Assembly: GCF_014084105.1 (NCBI RefSeq)
Contig: NZ_CP048289.1
Span: forward strand, 7,139,922 to 7,203,921
Origin: Streptacidiphilus sp. P02-A3a
GTDB lineage: Bacteria; Actinomycetota; Actinomycetes; Streptomycetales; Streptomycetaceae
DNA: 64,000 bases
Direction: 5' to 3'
Of this stretch, positions 36,711-44,543 are shown piece after piece. The position numbers and the translations under genes are program-made. Below the pieces are notes generated by a model. The model worked only from the letters and a program-made list of their open reading frames with translations, had not been told where the DNA came from and did no database searches. The first letter of the stretch is position 1. The number at the start of each line of letters is the position of its first letter.

Positions 36711-36747
36711 TGGTCCAGACCCTTGACGCCGCAGCTGGTCCATACCA
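36711..36747 (+). promoter_or_regulatory. Chitinase promoter with 12-bp direct repeats (DasR-type)
   Basis: TGGTCCAGACCC (36711-36722) and TGGTCCATACCA (36736-36747) form the classical pair of direct repeats of Streptomyces chitinase promoters; each also resembles the DasR operator core TGGTCTAGACCA. TTGACG (36723-36728) and CAATCT (36746-36751) are spaced 17 bases apart, so the repeats flank the -35 and touch the -10. Induction by chitin and repression by glucose or DasR follow from this family. Confidence 0.85.
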
Positions 36748-36788
36748 ATCTCTAAGGTGACGGGTACCTGACTATCGGAGGTCGAACT

Positions 36789-38816
36789 GTGCCACGTTCC
36801 AGACGGATTGGATTGACGCTCACCGGGGCGGTGATTGCCGTGTTCGGACTCGCCACCTCGATGCTCGGCACCACCGCCGGGGCGGCCACGGCCGCTACCA
36901 ACACCACCGGCGCCGCCCCCACCAGTGGCGGGATCAAGGTCGCCTACTACGACCAGTGGTCGATCTACGCGAACCAGTTCTACCCCAAGGATCTGGACAC
37001 CGAGGGGATCGCGGGCAAGACCAACTACCTGATCTACGACTTCGAGAACATCGACCCGACCAACCTCACCTGCTTCGAGAACACCAAGGCCACGGACCCC
37101 GACCCGGCCGGCGAGAACGACCCGAACGCGGGCGACGGGGCCGAGGACGCCACCGCCGACTACCAGACCGAGTACTCCGCGGCCAACGCGGTCAACGGTG
37201 TCGCCGACGTCTACAACCAGCCGATCGCGGGCAACTTCCACCAGCTCCAGGAGCTGAAGGCGAAGTACCCCAACCTGAAGATCCTGCTGTCCATCGGCGG
37301 CTGGACCTACTCCAAGTACTTCTCCGACGTCGCGGCCACCGCCGCGTCCCGGCAGAAGTTCGTGTCCTCCTGCATCAGCATGTTCATCGAGGGCAACCTG
37401 CCGGTCGAGGGCGGCTTCGGCGGCAACGGAACCGCCAAGGGCATCTTCGACGGCTTCGACATCGACTGGGAGTACCCGGGCACCGCCAACGGGCACCTCG
37501 GCAACCACTACTCGGCTGCCGACACGGCCAACTACACGGCGCTGCTCGCTGAGTTCCGCAGCGAGCTGAACACCCAGGGCACGACCGACGGCAAGACCTA
37601 CGACCTGACCGCGGCCCTGCCGGCCGGCCAGGACAACATCGCGGCGATCCAGACGAACCAGATCGGCCAGTACCTGAACTTCGCCGACCTGATGAGCTAC
37701 GACATGTACGGCGCCTGGAACGCCACCGGTCCCACTGACGAACAGGACCCCCTGTACGCCAACCCCAACTCGCCGGAGGCGCCGGTAGCGCCTGGGAAGG
37801 AGACCTTCAGTATCGACAACGCCGTCCGTGCCTGGACAGTTGGCGATTCGTCCTACGGCATACCCGGCGGCTTCCCGGCCAGCAAGCTGAACCTCGGCCT
37901 ACCGTTCTACTACCGAGGCTGGACCGGCGTCCCAGCCGGTTCCGATCACGGTCTGTACCAGACCGCGAGTGGAGCGTCGGCCGGGATGACCTACTCCGGT
38001 GACGTGCCGGGCGTGGCCATGTACAAGGAGATCAGCAGCACCGTCGCCAACCCGGCGGACCAGTACTGGGACCCGTTGACGGACTCCGCGTACTTCTACG
38101 ACGGGACGAACTTCTACGGCGGTGAGGACGCCCAGTCGATCCAGGCCAGGGCGGACTACGCGCACTGCAACGGCCTCGGCGGGGTCATGATGTTCTCGCT
38201 GTACGACCTGGACCCGGCCACCACGCTGTTCAACGACGCGGTGACCGACTTCAACGGCTCGGCCAGCTCCTGCCCGGCCCCGCCGACGGGCACCCCCACT
38301 GCCCCGCCGACGACCGCGCCGCCGACGACCGCTCCGCCCACCACGGCGCCGCCGACCACGGCTCCGCCCACGACCGCTCCGCCGACCACCGCTCCGCCCA
38401 CCACGGCTCCGCCGACGACCCCCCCGCCGACCACTGGCGCGCTGGTCAACGGTGGCTTCGAGACGGGCAGTCTGAGTCCATGGACCTGCCAGACCGGCAG
38501 CGCCGTGGTGACCTCACCGGTGCACTCCGGCAGTTACGCACTCCAGGTAGCTGCGAGTTCCTCCACAACCGGTGAGTGCGATCAGACGCTCGCGTTGAAA
38601 GCCAACACCAGTTACACGCTGAGCGGTTGGGTACAGGGCAACTACGCCTACCTCGGCGTCAGCGGCGGTGCCACCGCCAGCACCTGGACCAGCGCCAGCG
38701 GTTGGACCCAGCTCAAGGTTCCGTTCACCACCGGCTCCAGCGGTACCGTCACCGTGTACGTCCACGGCTGGTACGGCCAGGGCAACGTCTTCGCCGACGA
38801 CCTCAGTGTGAACTGA
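36789..38816 (+). CDS. Secreted GH18 chitinase with C-terminal carbohydrate-binding module
   Basis: The 675-residue precursor starts at GTG 36789 behind GGAGG. Residues 1-35 are the signal peptide. The GH18 barrel (about 48-490) shows LLSIGGWTYS (167-175) and DGFDIDWEYP (221-230), E228 being the catalytic acid, plus LMSYDMYGAWN and GGVMMFSLYDLD. A linker of repeated PTTAP units (about 500-552) leads to a C-terminal beta-sandwich module (LVNGGFETGSLSPWTCQTGS, FADDLSVN) of the CBM4/9-like kind. The enzyme degrades chitin outside the cell. Two strong hairpins terminate it. Confidence 0.95.
   Translation: MPRSRRIGLTLTGAVIAVFGLATSMLGTTAGAATAATNTTGAAPTSGGIKVAYYDQWSIYANQFYPKDLDTEGIAGKTNYLIYDFENIDPTNLTCFENTKATDPDPAGENDPNAGDGAEDATADYQTEYSAANAVNGVADVYNQPIAGNFHQLQELKAKYPNLKILLSIGGWTYSKYFSDVAATAASRQKFVSSCISMFIEGNLPVEGGFGGNGTAKGIFDGFDIDWEYPGTANGHLGNHYSAADTANYTALLAEFRSELNTQGTTDGKTYDLTAALPAGQDNIAAIQTNQIGQYLNFADLMSYDMYGAWNATGPTDEQDPLYANPNSPEAPVAPGKETFSIDNAVRAWTVGDSSYGIPGGFPASKLNLGLPFYYRGWTGVPAGSDHGLYQTASGASAGMTYSGDVPGVAMYKEISSTVANPADQYWDPLTDSAYFYDGTNFYGGEDAQSIQARADYAHCNGLGGVMMFSLYDLDPATTLFNDAVTDFNGSASSCPAPPTGTPTAPPTTAPPTTAPPTTAPPTTAPPTTAPPTTAPPTTAPPTTPPPTTGALVNGGFETGSLSPWTCQTGSAVVTSPVHSGSYALQVAASSSTTGECDQTLALKANTSYTLSGWVQGNYAYLGVSGGATASTWTSASGWTQLKVPFTTGSSGTVTVYVHGWYGQGNVFADDLSVN
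38305..38430 (+). repeat. 15-bp degenerate repeat coding for the PTTAP linker
   Basis: Seven to eight units of the type CCGACCACGGCTCCG run in frame through the linker of the chitinase. Synonymous third-base changes vary between units. It is a coding minisatellite, not a CRISPR array. Confidence 0.9.
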
Positions 38817-38838
38817 TCGGTCGTCAGTAAGCAGCACC

Positions 38839-38938
38839 CCGCAGGGGCGGCGTTCCGGGCGACCCACCGCCCGGACCGTCCGCCCCTGCGGTCCGTCGCG
38901 GCCCCGCCCGGACACCCTGACGGGGCCCGGGCGGGGCC
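38839..38938. terminator. Two consecutive hairpins between chitinase and DUF397 genes
   Basis: The first has a 12-bp outer stem (38839-38850 with 38880-38891) and a 7-bp inner stem; the second has a 12-bp stem (38900-38911 with 38927-38938). They separate the convergent chitinase and XRE-DUF397 transcripts and probably work for both directions. Confidence 0.8.
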
Positions 38939-38957
38939 TCGGTGTGGTGCCGGTCGC

Positions 38958-39176
38958 TCAGATGTGGTCGAAGTCGCCGGCCTTCGCACCGGCCAGGAAG
39001 GCACTCGCCTCGGACGGGGTGAAGCAGAGTGCGGGCCCGGTCGGGTTCTTGGAGTCCCGGATGAACACGGCCCCGTCGAGCGAGGCGAGCTCGACACAGT
39101 CGTTGTCGTTGCCCGACGCGGCGGCCTTCGTCCAGGCGACGGGCAGGGTGGAGGCGTCGTTGATGAACTTACTCAC
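38958..39176 (-). CDS. DUF397 protein
   Basis: This 72-residue protein is a complete DUF397 domain: WTKAAASGNDNDCVELASL, AVFIRDSKNPTGPALCFTP and the tail EASAFLAGAKAGDFD. DUF397 proteins are almost confined to actinobacteria and pair with XRE-DUF5753 regulators, to which they may bind in the manner of BldB/WhiJ-like partners. The start ATG is inside the upstream gene (ATGAGTAA, eight-base overlap), so the two are translationally coupled. Confidence 0.9.
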   Translation of the reverse strand: MSKFINDASTLPVAWTKAAASGNDNDCVELASLDGAVFIRDSKNPTGPALCFTPSEASAFLAGAKAGDFDHI

Positions 39177-40026
39177 TGATCTTGTCCCTCTGTTCGGTGA
39201 TGAAACGGAGCGATGCTTCCAGTGGCATGGCCTCGGCCGTGACCTTCTGGAACGCGCTGGCGTACAGCTCGACTTCGTCCCGGTCCTCGATGTAGCTGGC
39301 GTTCAGCAACCCTCCCGTGTGGACCACGTCGAGGTCGTGTCGTTCGGAGAAGCCGAGGACGGTGAAGGACCCCGCCAGGCCCGGGTGCGGCGCCGCCGAC
39401 GCGGGCATGATCTGGATCTCGACGTTCGGCAGCTGCGACAGGTTCCGCAGGCGATCGAGCTGGTCGCGCATCACTGACGGCTCAGCGAGGCTGACCGACA
39501 GCGCGGACTCGTGGATCACGCTCCAGAACTTCGGCGGGTTCGGCTTGGTCAGCACCGACTGACGCGCCATCCGGATCTCGATCTGCGAGTCGACCGGCGT
39601 GCCCCGGTCCTCCAGTCGGGTCGCTCCGATGGCGGCCCGCGCGTACGCCGACGTCTGCAGCAGACCGTGGAGCAGGCCCTGTTGGTAGGCGAGGATGCGT
39701 GATGCGCCGTCCTCCAGCGTGACCAGGTCCCAGTTGAACTGCGAGAGCCGGTCCCGGTAGGCCAGCCACCAGCCGCGCTGGCCGCCCTCCTTGACCAGGG
39801 CGAGCAGCAGTTCCCGACCGTCGCCCTCGAACCCGTAGAAGTCGAGCAGCCGCTCGACGTCGGGGAGCTTCGCGGCGTTCTTGGCGGTCTCCAGCCGGGA
39901 GAGCTTGGCCGCGTCTATGCCTGTCCCCTGCTCCACGTCCTCCAGCAGCAGCTTCTTGCTCTCCCGAAGCTTGCGCAGCTCAGCGCCGAGTTGACGTCGG
40001 CGGACTGTCGGTACAGGTGCGGCCAT
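39169..40026 (-). CDS. XRE regulator with DUF5753 domain
   Basis: The 285-residue protein has an XRE HTH (about 13-70: LGAELRKLRESKKLLLEDVE and DAAKLSRLETAKN) and a C-terminal DUF5753 domain (WDLVTLEDGASRILAYQQGL, LLQTSAYARA, IHESALSV, LPNVEIQIMPASAAPHPGL). This is the WhiJ-like class, usually working with a small DUF397 partner to control development or secondary metabolism. I choose ATG 40026 (MAAPVPTVRR) because the 59 codons upstream are not family-like. It is divergent from the methyltransferase pair, 225 bases away. Confidence 0.9.
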   Translation of the reverse strand: MAAPVPTVRRRQLGAELRKLRESKKLLLEDVEQGTGIDAAKLSRLETAKNAAKLPDVERLLDFYGFEGDGRELLLALVKEGGQRGWWLAYRDRLSQFNWDLVTLEDGASRILAYQQGLLHGLLQTSAYARAAIGATRLEDRGTPVDSQIEIRMARQSVLTKPNPPKFWSVIHESALSVSLAEPSVMRDQLDRLRNLSQLPNVEIQIMPASAAPHPGLAGSFTVLGFSERHDLDVVHTGGLLNASYIEDRDEVELYASAFQKVTAEAMPLEASLRFITEQRDKISE

Positions 40027-40250
40027 CTCTCTTGCCCTCCCGGATGTTCTGTCGTCAGTTTGCCTGCTGGATGGGCTTACGCGCCACTCGCAACCGTGGC
40101 CACGCGGACGCCACACAAGCCCAGCATATGCATATTCGCAGATACCGTGACGCAGCTTGCGCACAGGAAGAATGAGGAGCATTCTGACTATGGCGAGAAT
40201 CATCGACCCATTTGCCTATGCATCGTCAACAGGCGTTTGGTGTATGCGAC

Positions 40251-40442
40251 ATGCGACTTGAGCAAGATCTGGATTCGCTCGGACCGATGTGGCAGGAGAC
40301 CTCCTTGTCCTCCTTGACGCTGAGCGCGGCCGTCCCGCGCGCCGAGCCGCGCCCCGACTGGGCCGGGCTCATACAGGTCACCCGGCGTGTCACCCGAAAC
40401 GCCGGGAGCATCGACCTCGCCGCCCAGGTGCCCCACCTGTAG
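40251..40442 (+). CDS. Candidate RiPP precursor peptide
   Basis: A 63-residue frame from ATG 40251 (an ATG at 40212 would add 13 residues). The first half is acidic and leader-like (RLEQDLDSLGPMWQETSL); the second half is basic, has no Cys and ends VTRRVTRNAGSIDLAAQVPHL minus its first residues, with two Asp residues (DW, ID). It precedes a PIMT-type methyltransferase by 78 bases on the same strand. PIMT-modified RiPPs (imiditides) use Cys-free basic precursors whose Asp becomes aspartimide. The ribosome site is weak (GGTG), so both gene and role are tentative. Confidence 0.4.
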   Translation: MRLEQDLDSLGPMWQETSLSSLTLSAAVPRAEPRPDWAGLIQVTRRVTRNAGSIDLAAQVPHL

Positions 40443-40520
40443 GCGCGACCGCAACGGCACACGGCCGGCTCCCGGCCCCGCCGCCCCCTGCTCGGCACCA
40501 CATCCGAAGAGAGAAGCCAC

Positions 40521-41654
40521 GTGAGCGCCCTCGACACCGCCGGCAACGACCTCAACTCCCCTTTCCTGGATGCCATCCGCTCCGTCCGCCCCGACCTGCC
40601 GCAGTACCTGGAGGACGCCATCCGTGCCGTCCCGCGTCACGCCTACCTGCCCGGGGCCGACCTCGACGACGCCTCCGACCCCACCCTGGTCCCCGGCCTG
40701 CTCCAGCAACTCGACGTGACGCCCGGTGACACGATCCTGGAGATCGGCGCGGGCACCGGCTACAGCGCCGCGCTGCTCAGTACCCTCTCCGGCGGCGGGA
40801 AGGTCGTGACCGTCGGCATCGATCGCGAGATGAGCGACCGGGCTGCCGGGAACCTCGCCGCCAACGGCGTCGCCAACGTGGAGGTCCTCACCGCGGGCGA
40901 CTCCTGCGGAGACCCCAAGGAACGCGTCTTCGACCGGCTGATCAGCACGGTCGGAGCCTGGGACGTGCTCTCCGCCTGGTGGCGGCAAGTGCGCCCCGGA
41001 GGGTGGATGGTGCTGCCGTTGCGCCTCCGGGGAACCACCTGCACCGTCGCCCTGGAGCACTGCGGCACGGACCTGGTCTCCTCCGGCGCCGAACCGTGCG
41101 GACCCGTTCCCGTGATGGGCGAGACCGGTGAGCGCTCCGCCGACATCGACCCGTGGGGCCGCGCCCGCCTGTACTGGGACGTTGATCAGGACGTCGACCC
41201 CGTCGCCCTGCTGGGCGTCCTCGACAGCGAGCCGATCAGGACCGACACCGGCGTGACCACCGGCCCCGAGGCCTTCGATCGCGTATGGCTGCGCCTGGCC
41301 GCCACCGACCCGGCGACCTGCCGGATCGAGGTCACCCCCGAAGGAGTGGAAGCAGGACTGGCCGGGCCGGCTGTCCCAGTCCGCACCGCCTGCCTGGCCG
41401 AAGGCAGCAGCGTGGCCTACCTGACCTTCCGTCGCCGCGACGCCGAGGCGCCCACCGGGGAACTCGGCGTCGCCGCCCACGGCCCCGACGCCGCGGCGCT
41501 GACACAGCGGCTGACCGCTGTCATCGCCGCCTGGGGCAAGGACCGCACCAACATCCCCGAGTTCACCGTCTACCCGGCCACCACCCCGCTCGCGGAACTA
41601 CCCCCGGGCAACGTCATCACCAAGCGCGACTCCCACGTCATCATCACCTACTAG
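40521..41654 (+). CDS. RiPP-type protein-L-isoaspartate methyltransferase (FxLD/imiditide-like)
   Basis: The 377-residue protein begins with a PIMT fold: AIRAVPRHAYLPG, SAM motif ILEIGAGTGYSAALL (72-86), AGDSC and DRLISTVGAWDVLSAWW, WMVLPLRLRG. The segment before motif I, where repair PIMTs have the substrate loop, is shortened. The extra C-terminal 180 residues end PPGNVITKRDSHVIITY, as in methyltransferases of the FxLD system (TIGR04364), not in repair enzymes. It probably methylates an Asp of the neighbouring small peptide. Start GTG 40521, eight bases after AGAGA. Regulation by the divergent XRE-DUF397 pair is plausible. Confidence 0.75.
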   Translation: MSALDTAGNDLNSPFLDAIRSVRPDLPQYLEDAIRAVPRHAYLPGADLDDASDPTLVPGLLQQLDVTPGDTILEIGAGTGYSAALLSTLSGGGKVVTVGIDREMSDRAAGNLAANGVANVEVLTAGDSCGDPKERVFDRLISTVGAWDVLSAWWRQVRPGGWMVLPLRLRGTTCTVALEHCGTDLVSSGAEPCGPVPVMGETGERSADIDPWGRARLYWDVDQDVDPVALLGVLDSEPIRTDTGVTTGPEAFDRVWLRLAATDPATCRIEVTPEGVEAGLAGPAVPVRTACLAEGSSVAYLTFRRRDAEAPTGELGVAAHGPDAAALTQRLTAVIAAWGKDRTNIPEFTVYPATTPLAELPPGNVITKRDSHVIITY

Positions 41655-41740
41655 GGCGCCTCCCGGGTCGTGGCCGCAGCCGTACCGAAGGCGGACGGCG
41701 GGAGTTGAGGGACCCGGCGGGTGGCCTCCGGGACGCTGGG

Positions 41741-42319
41741 TCAGGCCATGACGAGGCGGTCCACCACCAGCTCCACCCTCCGCTCGGCCTCCGTCGGCGG
41801 CAGCCGTCCCGCCCGGGTCAGCGTCGCCAGCCCGTGCAGGGCCGCCCAGAACACCTCGGTGAACAGGCCCGGGTGGACACCCTCCCCGGCGACCTCGCCC
41901 AGGTTCTCCAGCAACGCCGCGAAGGCGTCCTTGAGCGGTCCCGGGGTGTCCTCGGCCGCGAACGCCAGGCCGCCGTCGAGTTGGAAAATGGCGTCGTAGA
42001 CCGCCGGATTGCGCTCGGCGAAGTCGAGGTAGGCGCGGGCGAGGGCGGTGACCCGGGTGCGCGGGCCCTCCGCGGCGGAGGCCGCGGCACGCACCGCCGC
42101 GGCCAGCTCGGCCGCGCCTTCGAGGGCGACCGCACCGATGATCTCGCGCTTGCCGCGGAAGTGGCTGTAGAGGACCGGCTGGCTGTACTCGATGCGCTCG
42201 GCGAGCCGGCGGGTGGTGACCGCGTCCCAGCCCTGCTGCTCGGCGAGTTCGCGGGCGGTCGCCACGATGAGGCGTTCGCGCTCCGCCCGTTCGCGTTCCT
42301 TGCGTTCCTGTACCGACAT
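41741..42319 (-). CDS. TetR-family repressor
   Basis: The 192-residue protein has the TetR HTH in VTTRRLAERIEYSQPVLYSHFRGK (about 35-58) and a C-terminal domain of the WHG type (TALARAYLDFAERNPAVYDAIF, FTEVFWAALHGLATLTRAGRL). It is divergent from a DUF1772 gene and two near-identical operators lie in the gap, so it controls itself and that gene. The ATG at 42319 (MSVQERKER) lies 10 bases from the first operator, consistent with tight autorepression. Confidence 0.9.
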   Translation of the reverse strand: MSVQERKERERAERERLIVATARELAEQQGWDAVTTRRLAERIEYSQPVLYSHFRGKREIIGAVALEGAAELAAAVRAAASAAEGPRTRVTALARAYLDFAERNPAVYDAIFQLDGGLAFAAEDTPGPLKDAFAALLENLGEVAGEGVHPGLFTEVFWAALHGLATLTRAGRLPPTEAERRVELVVDRLVMA

Positions 42320-42328
42320 ACAGCGATC

Positions 42329-42392
42329 CTAGCACCGCTAGACATGCGAGCAGTAGAAGCTCTAGCATTGCCTCATCATCTAGCGGCGCTAG
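42329..42392. promoter_or_regulatory. Pair of TetR operators
   Basis: CTAGCACCGCTAG (42329-42341) and CTAGCGGCGCTAG (42380-42392) are perfect 5-bp inverted repeats with the same three-base spacing and nearly the same flanks. One sits next to the TetR start, the other next to the DUF1772 ribosome site. An isolated half site CTAGC occurs between them near 42362. Confidence 0.8.
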
Positions 42393-42410
42393 ATCCCAGG
42401 AGGGGTCATC

Positions 42411-42857
42411 ATGCTCAACGCACTTGAGGTCGTCACCACCGTGGTCGTCGGCGTGATGGTGGGGGTGGAGTTCTCCGTCCTCTTCGTCATCAACCCGATC
42501 CTCAACGCCCTCCCCGAGGACAGTCGCCAACTCGGCCACGCCCACGGGGGCCGGATGCTCGGCGCCGTGATGCCGTTCTGGTACATCGGCTCGCTCGTCC
42601 TCGCGGCGGTCTGGGCCGTCGCCGGATGGCACCACCACGGCACCGGCCTCGTCGTCACCGCCGGCGCCCTGCTGGTCCTCAGCGTGATCATGTCGATGCT
42701 GCTGCTCGTCCCGATCAACAACCGGAACAAGAGCTGGACCCCGGAGAACCGGCCCGAGGACTGGCAGGAGCAGCTGGACCGCTGGCTCCGCTTCCACTAC
42801 GTCCGCGTCGCCGTCATCATCGCCGCCTTCGCCCTGCTGGTCACCGCCCTCGTCTGA
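42411..42857 (+). CDS. DUF1772 membrane protein
   Basis: The 148-residue protein has four hydrophobic segments and the DUF1772 (anthrone oxygenase-like) pattern: VEFSVLFVINPILNALPED, GRMLGAVMPFWYIGSL, SMLLLVPINNRNKSWTPEN and DRWLRFHYVRVAVIIAAF. Some members catalyse anthrone oxidation in polyketide pathways; most are undefined. A strong ribosome site (AGGAGGGG) precedes ATG 42411. Expression should be under the divergent TetR gene. Confidence 0.9.
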   Translation: MLNALEVVTTVVVGVMVGVEFSVLFVINPILNALPEDSRQLGHAHGGRMLGAVMPFWYIGSLVLAAVWAVAGWHHHGTGLVVTAGALLVLSVIMSMLLLVPINNRNKSWTPENRPEDWQEQLDRWLRFHYVRVAVIIAAFALLVTALV

Positions 42858-42894
42858 CGCCGAGGGCGGCGACCGCGAGGGTCGGGTCCGGTGG

Positions 42895-44013
42895 CTACGC
42901 CAGGACCCGCAGCTCCCGGGAGACCAGGTTCAGCCGGTCGCCGCCGGTCTCGGTGCAGACCGCGATGTCCTCGATCCGCGCGCCGAACTTCCCGGGGAGG
43001 TAGATCCCCGGCTCGATCGAGAAGGCCATCCCCGGTTCCAGTGCCAGGTCGGAACCCGCGACGATGTAGGGCTCCTCGTGCGTCTCCAGGCCGATGCCGT
43101 GGCCGGTGCGGTGCACGAAGTAGTCGCCGTAGCCCTCGCCCGCGATCAGGTCCCGGCCGATGGCGTCCAGCTGCTCCGAGGTGAGCCCCGGAATCACCGA
43201 CTCGCACTGCGCCGTCTGGGCGGCCAGCAGCACCCCGTACGCCCGCAGGTACTCGTCCGGGGCCTGGCCGACCACGTAGTTGCGGGTCGAGTCGGAGCAG
43301 TAGCCGGACGGCATGGTGCCGCCGATGTCGACCACCACCGGATCCCCGGCCTCGATCACCCGGTCGGAGACCTCGTGGTGCGGGCTGGCGCCGTTCGGCC
43401 CGGAGGCGACGATGACGAAGTCCACTGTGGCGTGACCGGCCGCGATGATCGCGTCGGCGATGTCCCGGCCCACCTCGGCCTCGGTCCGGCCCGGCCGCAG
43501 CCACTCCGCCATCGACAGGTGCACCGCGTCGATCGCGGTCGCCGCCTCGCTCAGCGCCCGCACCTCGGCGGCGGACTTGCGCATCCGCAGCTCCGCCAGC
43601 GCCTGCCCGGCCAGCGCCTGTTCCGCCCCCGGCAGCGCCGCCCGGAACGCGAGCACCTTCTCGGCCCACATGTGGTTGTCCACCCCGACCCGGCGCAGCC
43701 CGGACGGCAGCCGCGAGGCCACCAGCGCGTACGGGTCATCGGTCTCCCGCCAGCCGACGATGTCGATCCCCAGGTCCCCGACCGGCGATGCCTCCGCGGC
43801 GGGCTTCTCCAGCAGCGGGACGACCAGGAACGGCTCGCCCTCGGCGGGCGCCACCAGACAGGTCAGCCGCTCCAGCGGCAGCGCGTCGTAGCCGGTGAGG
43901 TAGCGCAGGTCAGCTCCGGGCGAGACGAGCAGCGCGTCCAGCCCGGCCTCGGCGGCGGCCTTCTGCGCGCGGACCACGCGGTCCGCCGGATACAGGTTCG
44001 GATCAAGTGCCAT
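42895..44013 (-). CDS. M24 Xaa-Pro dipeptidase/aminopeptidase
   Basis: A 372-residue metallopeptidase. The N-terminal creatinase-like domain (LDALLVSPGADLRYLTGYDA) is followed by the pita-bread catalytic fold with metal ligands in VVDIGGTMPSGYCSDSTRNY (two Asp), VHRTGHGIG (His), THEEPYI (Glu) and GARIEDIAV (Glu). It removes residues in front of proline or cleaves Xaa-Pro dipeptides in the cytoplasm. It stands alone and is convergent with DUF1772. Confidence 0.95.
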   Translation of the reverse strand: MALDPNLYPADRVVRAQKAAAEAGLDALLVSPGADLRYLTGYDALPLERLTCLVAPAEGEPFLVVPLLEKPAAEASPVGDLGIDIVGWRETDDPYALVASRLPSGLRRVGVDNHMWAEKVLAFRAALPGAEQALAGQALAELRMRKSAAEVRALSEAATAIDAVHLSMAEWLRPGRTEAEVGRDIADAIIAAGHATVDFVIVASGPNGASPHHEVSDRVIEAGDPVVVDIGGTMPSGYCSDSTRNYVVGQAPDEYLRAYGVLLAAQTAQCESVIPGLTSEQLDAIGRDLIAGEGYGDYFVHRTGHGIGLETHEEPYIVAGSDLALEPGMAFSIEPGIYLPGKFGARIEDIAVCTETGGDRLNLVSRELRVLA

Positions 44014-44171
44014 GCCCCCAGTCCACCACTGACGGCGCCCGGACGCAGCCCGTTCGCCGGCGATGAGCCCCGGGGACGTCCGGACCGGTACGCGGAAGTC
44101 GGGCGCGGCTGAGGCGGATCAGCTGTGACTGGACGGGTGACCGCGGCCCCGCAATCGGGTACAACGAGTGC

Positions 44172-44513
44172 ATGCTTCTCCACCTGACGACACTCGACGG
44201 CTGGCTGGCGCACCCCGACCGCCCCTACGCCACGGCCACGCTGGCGTTGGAGGGGTTCATCCACTGCTCCCCGGACGAGGCGACGGTCCTCACCGTGGCC
44301 AACGACCGCTTCTCCCGTACCCCTGGACCGCTGATGGTGCTGCTGATCGAGGAGGACGCGCTGGAGTCCGCGCTCCGCTGGGAGGCGGCGGAGCCCGACG
44401 GGCCGCTGTTCCCGCACATCTACGGCCCGGTGAACCGCTCGGCGGTGGCCGGGATGCTGGAGGTGGAGCGCGGCCCGGACGGACGCTGGGCGACGCTCGC
44501 GCTCTGGAGCTGA
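44172..44513 (+). CDS. DUF952 protein
   Basis: The 113-residue protein has the whole DUF952 pattern: LLHLTTLDGWLA, LEGFIHCSPDEATVLTVANDRF, PLMVLLIEEDALESALRWE, LFPHIYGPVNRSAV. Members resemble small ADP-ribosyltransferase/Tpt1-like folds but the biochemical activity is not established. Start ATG 44172; a second ATG frame at 44168 is a shadow. Single gene, convergent with the MFS exporter. Confidence 0.9.
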   Translation: MLLHLTTLDGWLAHPDRPYATATLALEGFIHCSPDEATVLTVANDRFSRTPGPLMVLLIEEDALESALRWEAAEPDGPLFPHIYGPVNRSAVAGMLEVERGPDGRWATLALWS

Positions 44514-44543
44514 CCCGCCGTCCGGGCTCGGGGAACCCCGGGC

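Noticed and set aside
38305..38430. Regular short repeats considered as CRISPR
   Set aside because: They are contiguous 15-bp coding units for a PTTAP linker without spacers, and no cas gene is present.
40212..40442. FxLD lanthipeptide precursor
   Set aside because: The candidate peptide has no Cys in its core and no lanthionine-forming enzymes are nearby, so only a PIMT-type RiPP is proposed.
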